Shown: positions 1 through 7,640, counted from the stretch's first letter. The stretch is 14,879 bases of DNA from an uncultured Bacteroidales bacterium (GCA_905236195.1 CAJOOX010000093.1:1-14879), one strand, 5' to 3'. Notes: generated from the letters alone by a model not told the origin. Translations and numbers: made by a program.

Positions 1-1
1 C

Positions 2-1399
2 GTGAAAGCCGTCTATGGCGGTGGTAATTTGGCTGCCTACGAACCTGCTGGAGGCAAGACTACCACTAATTCAACCAATGTCATCATTGATGGTTGCGGA
101 CTTACCAGTATTCAAACAGTCTATGGTGGTGGTAATGCTGCTTCTACACCTGCCACAAATGTGACCGTCAATGGCACCTACGAGATTGAAGAACTCTTCG
201 GTGGTGGTAATGGTCTTGACAACCTACCAGACGGAAGACCTAACCCTGGAGCCAACGTAGGTTATAAGAACTATACCATTTATGAGAAAGACGGGAACAA
301 GTGGGTAGCCAAGGATAGTGTTGATTATGACACGAAGGAAGAACGAACAGCAGAAGGCAGTGCTATCGTCTATGGCACAGGTCAGGCTTCCATCAATGTC
401 TATGGTGGTACGATACACCGCGTCTTCGGTGGTTCTAACACCAAGGGTAACGTGCGACAGACGGCAGTGACCCTGCTGGATGAGAACAGTGGTTGTGAAT
501 TCTGCGTGGATGAGGCATATGGTGGTGGCAAGAGTGCAGCGATGGATGCTGAGGCAAAGCTGCTGATGGCCTGTATTCCTGGCTTGAAGGAAGTTTATGG
601 TGGAGCTGAGGCTGCAGACATACACGACGATGTCACACTGACTATTACTAACGGCACCTTCGACCGTGTGTTTGGTGGTAACAACCTCAGTGGTACGATT
701 GATGGTTCCATCACCGTGAACATCCAGGAGGTGGGGTGTCGTCCCATCATCATCGGTGAACTCTATGGCGGCGGCAACCTCGCAGCATACTCCATCTATG
801 GCTACAATGATGACGGCACTCCGAAAACCTCGGGTGAGGATCCTTCCAGAGACCCGGAGGTCAACGTTCGCTCGTTCACTAGCATCGGTTCTATCTATGG
901 CGGCGGCTATGGTGAAGGTGCCTTGATGGTTGCCAGTCCTACAGTGAACATCAGTGAGGCCCTAGGAGATCCGGACAACTACCCCACAACGGGGGATTTC
1001 AACGACAGCGGCTTCAAGGGCAAAACCATTACCGTCGGAGGACACGAGGTCATCCTGCCGGCACACACCAAAACAAAGATTGGAGCAGTCAACAATGTCT
1101 TCGGAGGGGGCAACGCAGCACCTGTCAAGGGAGATACACATGTCAACATCGGGACTACGGTGGGTGAAGACATCTACTTGACCAAGTCTTTCAAAGTGGG
1201 TGATACACTGCCTGCAGACTGCTATACGAAGAGCGGAGATACTTATACAGAGGCAACGGGCACTGCCGCAGAGGGCACAATCTACTACAAGAAATACAAA
1301 GTTATTGGTGTCGACATCCGTGGTAATGTCTATGGCGGCGGCAATCAGGCTATCGTCACCGGTTCGACTGATGTTAATATCGGAAAACGGGAAGAATGA
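2..1399 (+). CDS. C-terminal part of a large VYGGGN-repeat surface-type protein (5' partial)
   Basis: The reading frame is open from the window edge, so the N-terminus is missing; the GTG at position 2 is probably internal. The visible 465 residues carry about 12 copies of a [VLIA][FY]GG[GSN][NK] motif, for example at residues 4, 40, 65, 141, 223, 254, 366 and 443. Many are followed by a Thr/Val-rich strand such as TxVNI. This pattern suggests a beta-solenoid of irregular unit length (about 25-77 residues). Residues 160-260 hold Cys165, Cys168, Cys191 and Cys246, and resemble a segment I recall as strongly conserved in long Bacteroidales repeat proteins. No T9SS sorting domain or membrane anchor is seen at the C-terminus, which ends soon after the last repeat. 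The stop overlaps the next gene by ATGA. Function is unknown; a cell-surface or secreted adhesin-like role is only inference. Codon choice changes midway through the gene. Confidence 0.8.
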   Translation: MKAVYGGGNLAAYEPAGGKTTTNSTNVIIDGCGLTSIQTVYGGGNAASTPATNVTVNGTYEIEELFGGGNGLDNLPDGRPNPGANVGYKNYTIYEKDGNKWVAKDSVDYDTKEERTAEGSAIVYGTGQASINVYGGTIHRVFGGSNTKGNVRQTAVTLLDENSGCEFCVDEAYGGGKSAAMDAEAKLLMACIPGLKEVYGGAEAADIHDDVTLTITNGTFDRVFGGNNLSGTIDGSITVNIQEVGCRPIIIGELYGGGNLAAYSIYGYNDDGTPKTSGEDPSRDPEVNVRSFTSIGSIYGGGYGEGALMVASPTVNISEALGDPDNYPTTGDFNDSGFKGKTITVGGHEVILPAHTKTKIGAVNNVFGGGNAAPVKGDTHVNIGTTVGEDIYLTKSFKVGDTLPADCYTKSGDTYTEATGTAAEGTIYYKKYKVIGVDIRGNVYGGGNQAIVTGSTDVNIGKREE

Positions 1400-2202
1400 G
1401 ACACCGCATCATTTTCCGGCTGATATCACTCTTGCTTTTCACTACGGCTCCGGCAATCCAGTCGCAGGAGGCAGCTCCTTTCCCCTACCCCGACATCCCC
1501 GACAGTTTGGAGCAGGGCGAACGGCTGCCCTACATGCTTTCCCGATTTTGGGAGAACTATGCTTTTGACGACAGTTCCGCATACAACCGGACTGTAGGCG
1601 AGCAGGGATTTGTGGACTTTGTCCAGCTGATGCGGGCGGCGGATGAAAAGACTGCATGTATGGCAGCCACCGTCTTTGCCGACAGTGTGGCTTGTGACAG
1701 CCGGCAGCTGACGTTTTTCGAAACCCTCATGGAACGCTATCTTTCCGACCGAGACTCTCCCGTCTGGAATGACCGCGTATATAGCATTCTGCTTAATGCA
1801 TTGCCGCCGTCACCCCAGCGGAGATTTCTGCTCCGGCAATTGAGCGGCAACCACGTCGGGATGATGGTTTCCGACTGTTGGTTTCAGGACGGACAAGGCC
1901 AGGGGAAATATCTCCACGAGTGCATAACAAGCGTCACTTTGATTGTGTTTTACGACCCGTCATGCGACCGCTGCAATGATATGCTGCCGCAGATAAAGTC
2001 GGCATTCCCCGCTTCGTCTCCTGTTCAGGTAATCTACATCGACATCTTCAGCAACCCCGATGTCTCCAATCATTTCTTCCTCCCGACCCTGCCGGCCCTA
2101 TATCTGGTAAACGGGGAGAGAAAGGTTGTTGTCAGAGACGGTACTCTCGATGAGATAATGGAATCGGCTGATGCCATTATCACCCAGAACCGGACCAACT
2201 GA
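1396..2202 (+). CDS. Exported thioredoxin-like protein with DUF5106-like N-terminal domain
   Basis: A 268-residue protein. Residues 5-23 form a hydrophobic signal segment, so it probably acts in the periplasm or is membrane-bound. Residues 28-130 (FPYPDIPDS, an RFW segment, EQGFVDF, ERYLSDRDSPVWND) match the pattern I recall for DUF5106, found N-terminal to thioredoxin folds in Bacteroidetes. Residues 180-260 look like a thioredoxin fold: a strand VTLIVFYDPSC leads into a Cys190-Asp-Arg-Cys193 redox motif, and TLPALYLVNG supplies the likely cis-proline (Pro233). The expected role is thiol-disulfide exchange on exported proteins. Its ATG overlaps the stop of the upstream repeat protein (ATGA), so the two are probably translated together. 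The upstream protein contains cysteines, making it a possible substrate, but that is inference. The gene ends just before a strong terminator. Confidence 0.82.
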   Translation: MRHRIIFRLISLLLFTTAPAIQSQEAAPFPYPDIPDSLEQGERLPYMLSRFWENYAFDDSSAYNRTVGEQGFVDFVQLMRAADEKTACMAATVFADSVACDSRQLTFFETLMERYLSDRDSPVWNDRVYSILLNALPPSPQRRFLLRQLSGNHVGMMVSDCWFQDGQGQGKYLHECITSVTLIVFYDPSCDRCNDMLPQIKSAFPASSPVQVIYIDIFSNPDVSNHFFLPTLPALYLVNGERKVVVRDGTLDEIMESADAIITQNRTN

Positions 2203-2222
2203 TTCGTATAAAACAGCAGAAC

Positions 2223-2272
2223 AAAAAAAAGCGACAGATTCAGGAAGAACTCCCAAATCTGTCGCTTTTTTT
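2223..2272. terminator. Bidirectional rho-independent terminator
   Basis: A perfect 10-bp stem (GCGACAGATT at 2231-2240 pairing with AATCTGTCGC at 2256-2265) is flanked by eight A on the left and seven T on the right. It therefore works as a hairpin plus U-tract on either strand. An inner GGA/TCC pairing (2243-2245 with 2251-2253) can extend the structure. It lies between convergent genes: the thioredoxin-like gene on the plus strand and the last ompH-like gene on the minus strand. Confidence 0.93.
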
Positions 2273-2286
2273 GTATTATAAATTGA

Positions 2287-2796
2287 TTATTTGAGACCGA
2301 GCTTAGCCTTCACGAGGGGATTGACATCGGTGCACTGAGCGGGCGAGAAATAAACGACCTGAGCACCGCCGTCGAGGTTGAAGATATAGGTGAAGCCGTT
2401 CTCTTCACCAACGGCCTGGATGGCCTTGTTGACCTTCTCGATGATGGGCGCAATCTTCTGCTGCTGTTGGGTCTGCATATCCTTGGCAGCCATTTCGCGG
2501 AAGTTCTGGATGCGCTGCTGGAGCTGATCAATCTCCTCGGCACGGGCACGTGCAATGCTCTCGGCGAGAGAATCCTGTACAGCGAGGAAATCAGACACCT
2601 TCTTCTGATACTCGTCACCCATCTTGGAGAGTTCGCTCTCGTACTTGGACTGGAGGTCTTCGAGTTCCTTCTGAGCCTGGGTGGTCTCGGGCATAGCCTC
2701 GATAATCTGGGAGGTGTTAACGTTGCCAAATTTCATTTGGGCAGATGCAGCAAGGGGCATGAGCACCAAGGCTGCAAAAAGCAATAGTTTCTTCAT
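2287..2796 (-). CDS. OmpH/Skp-family periplasmic chaperone (second copy)
   Basis: A 169-residue protein with a clear signal peptide (MKKLLLFAALVL, cleavage likely after ASA at residues 17-19). The mature part starts with a short strand (KFGNVNTSQII), continues as a long charged, Gln-rich coiled coil (about residues 38-125), and ends with a strand region (GFTYIFNLDGGAQVVYFS). This is the Skp/OmpH layout: a beta body with helical tentacles that hold unfolded outer-membrane proteins in the periplasm. It is the last gene of the bamA operon. It lies next to a second OmpH-like gene of identical length but low sequence similarity, so the duplication is old. Many Bacteroides have murI after this gene as I recall, but here a terminator follows directly. 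Confidence 0.92.
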   Translation of the reverse strand: MKKLLLFAALVLMPLAASAQMKFGNVNTSQIIEAMPETTQAQKELEDLQSKYESELSKMGDEYQKKVSDFLAVQDSLAESIARARAEEIDQLQQRIQNFREMAAKDMQTQQQQKIAPIIEKVNKAIQAVGEENGFTYIFNLDGGAQVVYFSPAQCTDVNPLVKAKLGLK

Positions 2797-2839
2797 TGTT
2801 TTCTGTTGTTATATTTGTTGATTATTAATTGATTTTTAT

Positions 2840-2870
2840 GGGGTGAATGGGGATTATGGGCGGGATGGGG
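2840..2870 (+). repeat. G-rich, quadruplex-type spacer between the two ompH genes
   Basis: On the plus strand (template for the operon) five G-runs follow each other: GGGG, GGGG, GGG, GGG, GGGG, with loops of 1-5 bases. This fits the strict G3+N1-7 quadruplex rule. The mRNA copy is C-rich and poor in G. The 14-mer ATGGGCGGGATGGG at 2856-2869 recurs exactly at 3419-3432 in the next spacer upstream in the operon. No gene is present in the 83-bp spacer. Confidence 0.75.
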
Positions 2871-2879
2871 ATTCTGCCA

Positions 2880-3389
2880 TCAATAGCCCAACTTCTTGAG
2901 CACCTCCTTGGAGATGTCGATTTTGGGCGATGCGAAGATGATGCTTTCGGCCGATGCGCGGTCGATGACCATTGCGTAGTTCTGGCGTTCGGAGATTTCC
3001 TTGACAGCGTTGTAGATGTCATCCTGGATCTGTCCGACGAGGGCATTGCGTTTCTTGTAAAGCTCGCCCTCGGGACCGAAGTACTTGAGACGGAGGTCCT
3101 GCACCTCCTTCTCCTTCTTGACGATGGCCTCCTCGCGCGCAGTCTTCTGGTCGGCAGTGAGGAATACCATATCAGCCTGATACTGTTTATACATGGTCTC
3201 TGCCTCTGAAGCGAGAGCTTCGACCTCCTGCTGCCAGCGCTTCGAGATCTGATCGAGCTGCTGGTTGGCCATTTCATACTGAGGAATCTGCTTCAGAATG
3301 TAGTCCATGTCGATGAGGGCGTACTTCTGGGCGAAGGCTCCTGAGGTTCCCATGAGGACGAGGAGCAGGGATAGAATCAGTTTTTTCAT
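2880..3389 (-). CDS. OmpH/Skp-family periplasmic chaperone (first copy)
   Basis: A 169-residue protein with a signal peptide (MKKLILSLLLVLMGTSGAFA, cleavage probably after AFA, before QKYALID). The mature chain opens with YALIDMDYILKQIP, the typical Skp/OmpH first strand and helix. Next comes a long coiled coil rich in Lys, Glu and Gln (about residues 40-130), and then YAMVIDRASAESIIFASPKIDIS, the usual closing strands. Role by family: it binds unfolded outer-membrane proteins after Sec export and delivers them to the BAM complex. It sits 61 bp downstream of bamA on the same strand, as expected for this function. The start is fixed by the signal peptide, and the sequence just upstream of the ATG is A-rich. 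Confidence 0.93.
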   Translation of the reverse strand: MKKLILSLLLVLMGTSGAFAQKYALIDMDYILKQIPQYEMANQQLDQISKRWQQEVEALASEAETMYKQYQADMVFLTADQKTAREEAIVKKEKEVQDLRLKYFGPEGELYKKRNALVGQIQDDIYNAVKEISERQNYAMVIDRASAESIIFASPKIDISKEVLKKLGY

Positions 3390-3411
3390 TTTTTCTATTT
3401 ATGGAGTTAAT

Positions 3412-3442
3412 GGGGTTAATGGGCGGGATGGGATGGATGGGG
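3412..3442 (+). repeat. G-rich, quadruplex-type spacer between bamA and ompH
   Basis: G-runs GGGG, GGG, GGG, GGG and GGGG with loops of 1-6 bases on the plus (template) strand meet the strict quadruplex rule. The 14-mer ATGGGCGGGATGGG at 3419-3432 is shared with the spacer at 2856-2869. The surrounding sequence is a degenerate tandem of units like TTAATGGGG. On the mRNA side this is a C-rich, G-poor leader ending about 20 bases before the ompH start. Confidence 0.75.
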
Positions 3443-3450
3443 TGGATAAT

Positions 3451-6105
3451 TTAAAATTCCTGACCGATGACGAAGTGGAAGTTGGAACCGCCCTTGGAGG
3501 ACGAACCGAAACAATCGTCGAAACCATAGCCCCAGTCGATGCCGAGCATACCGATCATCGGGAGGAAGATACGGACACCGGCACCCAGCGAACGCTTGAG
3601 GGCGAATGGGTTGAAGTACTTAATGTCGGTCCAGGCATTACCGGCCTCGGCGAAGAGGAGACCATAGATGGTCGATGAAGACTCGAGCATGAAGGGATAA
3701 CGGAGCTCGGCCACCAGTCGGGCATAGGTGGTAGCCACATCGCTATAGGATGACGTGAGGGCTCCGTTCTCGTAGCCGCGCAGAGGAATATACTCCGTGA
3801 TATAGGACGACGAGTAGTAGGAGTTGCCGTCACCGCCCATGTAATAGCTCTCGAAAGGCGACACCTTGTTGGGGTTGTAGTGGCCCAGGAAACCGAAGTC
3901 GGAACGTGTGTGGAACACGAGGGTATGGTTGCCCGAAGTTAGCGGAGTGAACGTCTTGGTCGAGAACTTCACCTTATAGAACTCGAGCCAGCGGAGTTTG
4001 TCCTTGGAGTACTTGGGCTGGGAAGCCAGTTTGTCGTTGTCCTCGAAGAGCGAATAGGGCGGCGTAGCCTCCAGTTCGAGCGTGAAGGACGAACCCCGGC
4101 GCGTGAAGTAGGGATTGTCGATGGAGTTACGCGACACGACAGCCTGGAGCGAGATGGAGTTGGAGGTACCGTTCTGAACGGGGAAGTACTGCCACTCGTT
4201 GAGGATGTAGAGCTGATACTTGAGCGACGTCTGGAGGGTAAAGAAGTCATCCGGCCAGTTGAGACGTTTGCCGAAGCCCAGCGAAGCACCGATGAGCATG
4301 ATCGACTTGTCGGGGTCGATGGCGTACTCGTAGTAGTTGGAGCCGTAGCCGGAACCGTAGTTGCCGTAATATCCGCCGTAATAGTTGTTATAGTAATTAT
4401 TATAATAGGAGGAGTTATAATAATTGGAGTTGATGTCGCTCTGACGTGAGAAATAGGCCGAGAAGGAGAGCGTGTTGGGACGCTTGCCGCCGAACCAGGG
4501 ACGCACGTAGGAGACGGAGTAGGACTGATAGTACTTGGCATTCGACTGGGCCGAGATGGTGAGCTGTTCGCCCTCGCCCTGGGGAATGATGCCGCGATAA
4601 CGTTCGCGGTGGAAGAGGTCCATGAGCGAGATGTTGGTGAGTTTGAGCGAGACACGGCCGATGAGGCCCGTCGAACCCCAGCCGAGCGAGAACTCGACCT
4701 GGTCGTTGGCCTTCGACTCGAGGTCGAAGATGATATCCACCGTACCGTCATCGTTGGGCATGGGACGCGGATTCATCTTCTCGGGATCGAAGTGTCCGGT
4801 CTGGGCCAGCTCACGGGCCGAGCGGATGAGATCCGACTTGGAGAAGAGCTCTCCCGGACGCACACGGAGCTCACGGCGTACGACGTGTTCGTAAAGACGG
4901 TCGTTTCCATTGATGGTCACGCGATTGATGTGGGCCTGAATACCCTCCGACACACGGAGTTCGAGGTCGACGCTGTCGTTTTCGACATTGATTTCGACGG
5001 GCACCATATTGAAATAGAGATAACCGTCGTCCATGTAGAGTGTCTGGATGCCGTCGTCATCGCCGTTGATACGTTTCTCGAGTTTGGTCTGGTTGTAAAC
5101 ATCGCCCGGCTGCATCTGCAGATAGCGCATGAGTTCCTCGGTGGAGTGGACGCTGTTGCCCACAATGGAGATGGAACGTATGTAGTACTTGCGCCCCTCA
5201 GAGAGGTGAATATTGACATCGACGTGCTTGTCGTCGTAGGGGATGACCGAATCAGAAATGATGCGCGCATCGCGATAGCCGAGCTCATAGAACTTGTCGA
5301 GGAGAGCCTTCTTGTCGTTCTTGTAGTTCTCGGGCACGAATTTCTTGGCACGGAAGGCATTATACCACTTGGAGGCGGCATTGGTCTTCTTCATCGCGCG
5401 GTTGGCCTTGCGATAGGTCATGTAGTCCTTCTTAAGGGGGAACCACTTGACACCGATTGAATCCCAGGTATCGAGACCTGTGATGTTGAGGGCATGGATT
5501 TTGACCTTCTCGTGCTTGTCGACAAAGACGGTGAGGCGCACGAGGTTGTCGCCGGCCTCCGGATCATCCTCCTGATAGATTTCGACATCGGCATTCTTGA
5601 AGCCCTTGTCGTCGTAATAACGCTTGATGAGTTTCTTGGCGCGGTCGAGTATATTGGGGGTTACCTGCGAACCCTTGGCCATACCGATCTGGATATCGAG
5701 GTCTTCGCGTTCGCTCTTCTTCACGCCGTCATATTCGATGGCGCTGATACGGGGTCGCATCTTGAGCTCAATCAGGATCCAGCATTCGTTGCCGTAAACC
5801 TTTTCGAGCGTAACCTTGACGTCGCTGAAGAGACCTTGACGCCAGAAACGGCGTATCGCATTGGTAACTTCATCGCCGGGCACGGAAATCTGCTGTCCTA
5901 CCGAGAGGCCGGAGAAACCGATGAGCACATAATCCTCATAGTTATCGGCACCCACCACGCGGATGCCGCGAATGGTGTATTTGCGAGGCGTTGTAGCGTT
6001 GTGGTTGACCGTCGGGTTGAATATCGTGTCGGCCGGCTCCTGTGCCTTGGCCTGGAAGGCAAAGACAGCGAGGAAGAGGAGTAATAGAATCTTAATTTTC
6101 TGCAT
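3451..6105 (-). CDS. bamA: Outer-membrane protein assembly factor BamA
   Basis: An 884-residue protein that inserts and folds beta-barrel proteins in the outer membrane. It has a signal peptide (MQKIKILLLLFLAVFAFQAKA) and a series of POTRA domains over about residues 40-460, with recognisable elements such as YTIRGIRVVGADN, PRISAIEYDG, YYIRSISIVGN and AHINRVTINGNDR. A C-terminal 16-strand barrel starts near QVEFSLGWGSTGLIG and ends in the C-terminal Phe of FHFVIGQEF, the usual barrel signal. The length suits a five-POTRA Bacteroidetes BamA. The barrel contains a Tyr/Asn/Gly-rich stretch at residues 560-594, probably in extracellular loop 3. The gene begins 5 bp after uppS and is followed by the Skp-like chaperones, a conserved arrangement. 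Confidence 0.97.
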   Translation of the reverse strand: MQKIKILLLLFLAVFAFQAKAQEPADTIFNPTVNHNATTPRKYTIRGIRVVGADNYEDYVLIGFSGLSVGQQISVPGDEVTNAIRRFWRQGLFSDVKVTLEKVYGNECWILIELKMRPRISAIEYDGVKKSEREDLDIQIGMAKGSQVTPNILDRAKKLIKRYYDDKGFKNADVEIYQEDDPEAGDNLVRLTVFVDKHEKVKIHALNITGLDTWDSIGVKWFPLKKDYMTYRKANRAMKKTNAASKWYNAFRAKKFVPENYKNDKKALLDKFYELGYRDARIISDSVIPYDDKHVDVNIHLSEGRKYYIRSISIVGNSVHSTEELMRYLQMQPGDVYNQTKLEKRINGDDDGIQTLYMDDGYLYFNMVPVEINVENDSVDLELRVSEGIQAHINRVTINGNDRLYEHVVRRELRVRPGELFSKSDLIRSARELAQTGHFDPEKMNPRPMPNDDGTVDIIFDLESKANDQVEFSLGWGSTGLIGRVSLKLTNISLMDLFHRERYRGIIPQGEGEQLTISAQSNAKYYQSYSVSYVRPWFGGKRPNTLSFSAYFSRQSDINSNYYNSSYYNNYYNNYYGGYYGNYGSGYGSNYYEYAIDPDKSIMLIGASLGFGKRLNWPDDFFTLQTSLKYQLYILNEWQYFPVQNGTSNSISLQAVVSRNSIDNPYFTRRGSSFTLELEATPPYSLFEDNDKLASQPKYSKDKLRWLEFYKVKFSTKTFTPLTSGNHTLVFHTRSDFGFLGHYNPNKVSPFESYYMGGDGNSYYSSSYITEYIPLRGYENGALTSSYSDVATTYARLVAELRYPFMLESSSTIYGLLFAEAGNAWTDIKYFNPFALKRSLGAGVRIFLPMIGMLGIDWGYGFDDCFGSSSKGGSNFHFVIGQEF
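4324..4428 (-). repeat. Tyr/Asn/Gly low-complexity segment in BamA
   Basis: This stretch codes for residues 560-594 of BamA, with repeated NYY, NNYY and GGYYG units (18 Tyr in 35 residues). The DNA is AT-rich and made of short near-repeats, such as TATAATAATT and TAATTATTATAA on the plus strand. Such sequence is prone to slippage. It interrupts the barrel between two predicted strands (ending FSAYFSRQSD and starting IMLIGASLGFG). Confidence 0.8.
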
Positions 6106-6110
6106 TCGTG

Positions 6111-6863
6111 TTACTTTGTTTCATCAGACACCTGCTCGGATGTTTTGCCGAAACGGCGTTCGCGGCTCTGATACTCCACAATGGCTTTGTAGAGATCTTC
6201 GGGACCGAATTCGGGCCAATAGGTATCGCAGAAATAGAGTTCGGCATAGGCAATCTGCCAAAGCAGATAGTTGGAGATACGCACCTCACCGCCTGTACGG
6301 ATGAGGAGATCCGGATCAGGATAGTTTATGGTGGTGAGCTGGGCGGAAACGGCGTCCTCGGTAATCTCGTCGGCCTTCATCTTGCCGGACTTAACCTTTT
6401 CGGCCAATTGGCGGGCAGCGCGTGTGATTTCCCAGCGGGCGGAATAACTAATGGCCAGGATGAGGGTGATGACCTTGCCTGCGGCGGTGTCGCTGATGCA
6501 CTTCTGAAGACGCTGACGTGTATTCTCAGGCAGACGGCTCATGTCGCCGATGACCTGCAGGCTCACTCCGTTCTCAATCATGCCGGGCGTCTCCTGTTCG
6601 ATGGCCCAGACCATGAGATTCATGAGCGTCTCCACCTCCTGCCGGGGACGGTTCCAGTTCTCAGTCGAGAAAGTATAGACGGTGAGATACTTCACTCCGG
6701 CCTCCTTCGCGCCGCGAAGGGTCTCGTGGAGGGATTTCACTCCGGCCTGGTGCCCCGCGCTGCGCGGCTGTCCCTGGCTTTTTGCCCAACGTCCGTTGCC
6801 ATCCATGATGATAGCCACGTGCCGGGGCACCCGTCTGGGGTCTATTTGATCTAAATAACTCAT
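6111..6863 (-). CDS. uppS: Isoprenyl transferase (undecaprenyl diphosphate synthase type)
   Basis: A 250-residue cis-prenyltransferase that adds isopentenyl units to farnesyl diphosphate to make the C55 lipid carrier for peptidoglycan, LPS and capsule. It acts on the cytoplasmic face of the membrane. Family motifs are intact: HVAIIMDGNGRWA near residues 15-27, with Asp21 as the metal-binding residue; the TFSTENWNRP segment at 64-73; and DLLIRTGGEVRISNYLLWQ at 185-203 followed by AYAELYF. Length is normal for the family. The start at 6863 gives the usual short N-terminal lead before the first motif. It lies 60 bp after the DUF6089-like gene and 5 bp before bamA, so it is almost certainly cotranscribed with bamA. 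Confidence 0.97.
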   Translation of the reverse strand: MSYLDQIDPRRVPRHVAIIMDGNGRWAKSQGQPRSAGHQAGVKSLHETLRGAKEAGVKYLTVYTFSTENWNRPRQEVETLMNLMVWAIEQETPGMIENGVSLQVIGDMSRLPENTRQRLQKCISDTAAGKVITLILAISYSARWEITRAARQLAEKVKSGKMKADEITEDAVSAQLTTINYPDPDLLIRTGGEVRISNYLLWQIAYAELYFCDTYWPEFGPEDLYKAIVEYQSRERRFGKTSEQVSDETK

Positions 6864-6923
6864 TGTATTCTTATTTGACGATTTTACTATTTGACTACTC
6901 GGTATTTATATACCATAATTATA
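6864..6923. other. Intra-operon spacer with small inverted repeat
   Basis: A 60-bp AT-rich gap between the DUF6089-like gene and uppS. It contains the inverted repeat GGTATTTATATACC at 6901-6914 (5-bp stem, 4-base loop) and a direct repeat of TATTTGAC. There is no T-tract after the hairpin and no convincing promoter on the minus strand, so I read it as a plain intercistronic spacer. Confidence 0.4.
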
Positions 6924-7640
6924 TTAATACAGCGAATGCTGATTTTTACATTCCAAACAACGTTCCTTGAAGTCGAACGTTACAGACAGCATAATCTGTC
7001 CGGTCCAGTCGGTATTCTGGAGAGCCCCCGAATCGATGCCGTAGGGGTCGTCGATACCGTCGATATTGTCGCTGAAAGCCTTGGTCCACAATGCGGTGAG
7101 CTGTGCGTTCCAGCGGGGCGCAATCTTCCACTTGAAGCCGCCGCCGATAGGGATGGTGAACGCTATGGCCGACTTCTTGCACATATCGGTGCTGCGTCGG
7201 GCATAACCGAACCCCAGGCCCAGGGTGAGGAAGGGAGCGATGCGACGTTTCTCGCGATAGTCGGATGCCCAGCCATAGTTCCAGAAATGGAATTCCGGAC
7301 GGACCGACAGTTCCCAAAGCCGGGCGTTGAACCTGTAGTCGGCACCTCCGGGATAGACATCGGAGTAGTTGCGAGTATCGCCCTTGAGACCCAACGAAGA
7401 CACATCGACGGCGAAAGCCCAGCGTGGCGTCCAGTTATAGCGGAACAACAGGTCGGCTGCCCATGAGGGATTGGCAATGAGGCTGCTGTGGTTGACATCA
7501 CCATAGGCCCAACTGATACCGCCGCCCGCTCCGATTTCATACATATACTCTTTGTTCTCCGAGCCGCCGCTCTGGGCACCGGCAACGGAGGGCAGACACA
7601 TCGCAGCCACAAACCCCAGACAAAGAGCGAAAGCCTTCAT
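6924..7640 (-). CDS. DUF6089-like outer-membrane beta-barrel protein
   Basis: A 238-residue exported protein with a signal peptide (MKAFALCLGFVAAMCLPSVAGA). The mature part consists of alternating strands with aromatic ends, for example EIGAGGGISWAYGDVN, AADLLFRYNW, WELSVRPEFHFW, APFLTLGLGFGY and QIMLSVTFDF, as in a small eight-strand outer-membrane barrel. The GDVN and FRYNW pattern and the position before uppS and bamA match the DUF6089 family as I recall it in Bacteroidales. The C-terminal tail after the last strand carries a Cys228-x2-Cys231 pair. Its ATG follows the stop of the upstream lipoprotein gene directly (TAAATG), so the two are translationally coupled. The function is not known. 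The context suggests an envelope role linked to barrel assembly. Confidence 0.8.
   Translation of the reverse strand: MKAFALCLGFVAAMCLPSVAGAQSGGSENKEYMYEIGAGGGISWAYGDVNHSSLIANPSWAADLLFRYNWTPRWAFAVDVSSLGLKGDTRNYSDVYPGGADYRFNARLWELSVRPEFHFWNYGWASDYREKRRIAPFLTLGLGFGYARRSTDMCKKSAIAFTIPIGGGFKWKIAPRWNAQLTALWTKAFSDNIDGIDDPYGIDSGALQNTDWTGQIMLSVTFDFKERCLECKNQHSLY

Noticed and set aside
2..4. GTG as the start of the repeat protein
   Set aside because: There is no signal peptide or leader, and the sequence begins in the middle of a repeat unit, so the gene most likely continues upstream of the window.
1..1395. The GG-rich repeats as a CRISPR or DNA-level tandem array
   Set aside because: The repeats are uneven in length, keep the reading frame, and vary at third positions, so they are protein repeats.
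4609..6084. Open frames on the plus strand across bamA
   Set aside because: These are antisense shadows of bamA, rich in Val, Glu and His with no start context or domain, whereas the minus-strand frame is a full-length BamA.
6108..6854. 248-codon open frame on the plus strand
   Set aside because: It lies opposite uppS, which has every family motif; the antisense frame has none.
6901..6914. Hairpin between the DUF6089-like gene and uppS as a terminator
   Set aside because: It has only a 5-bp AT-rich stem and no following T-tract, and it lies inside what looks like one operon.
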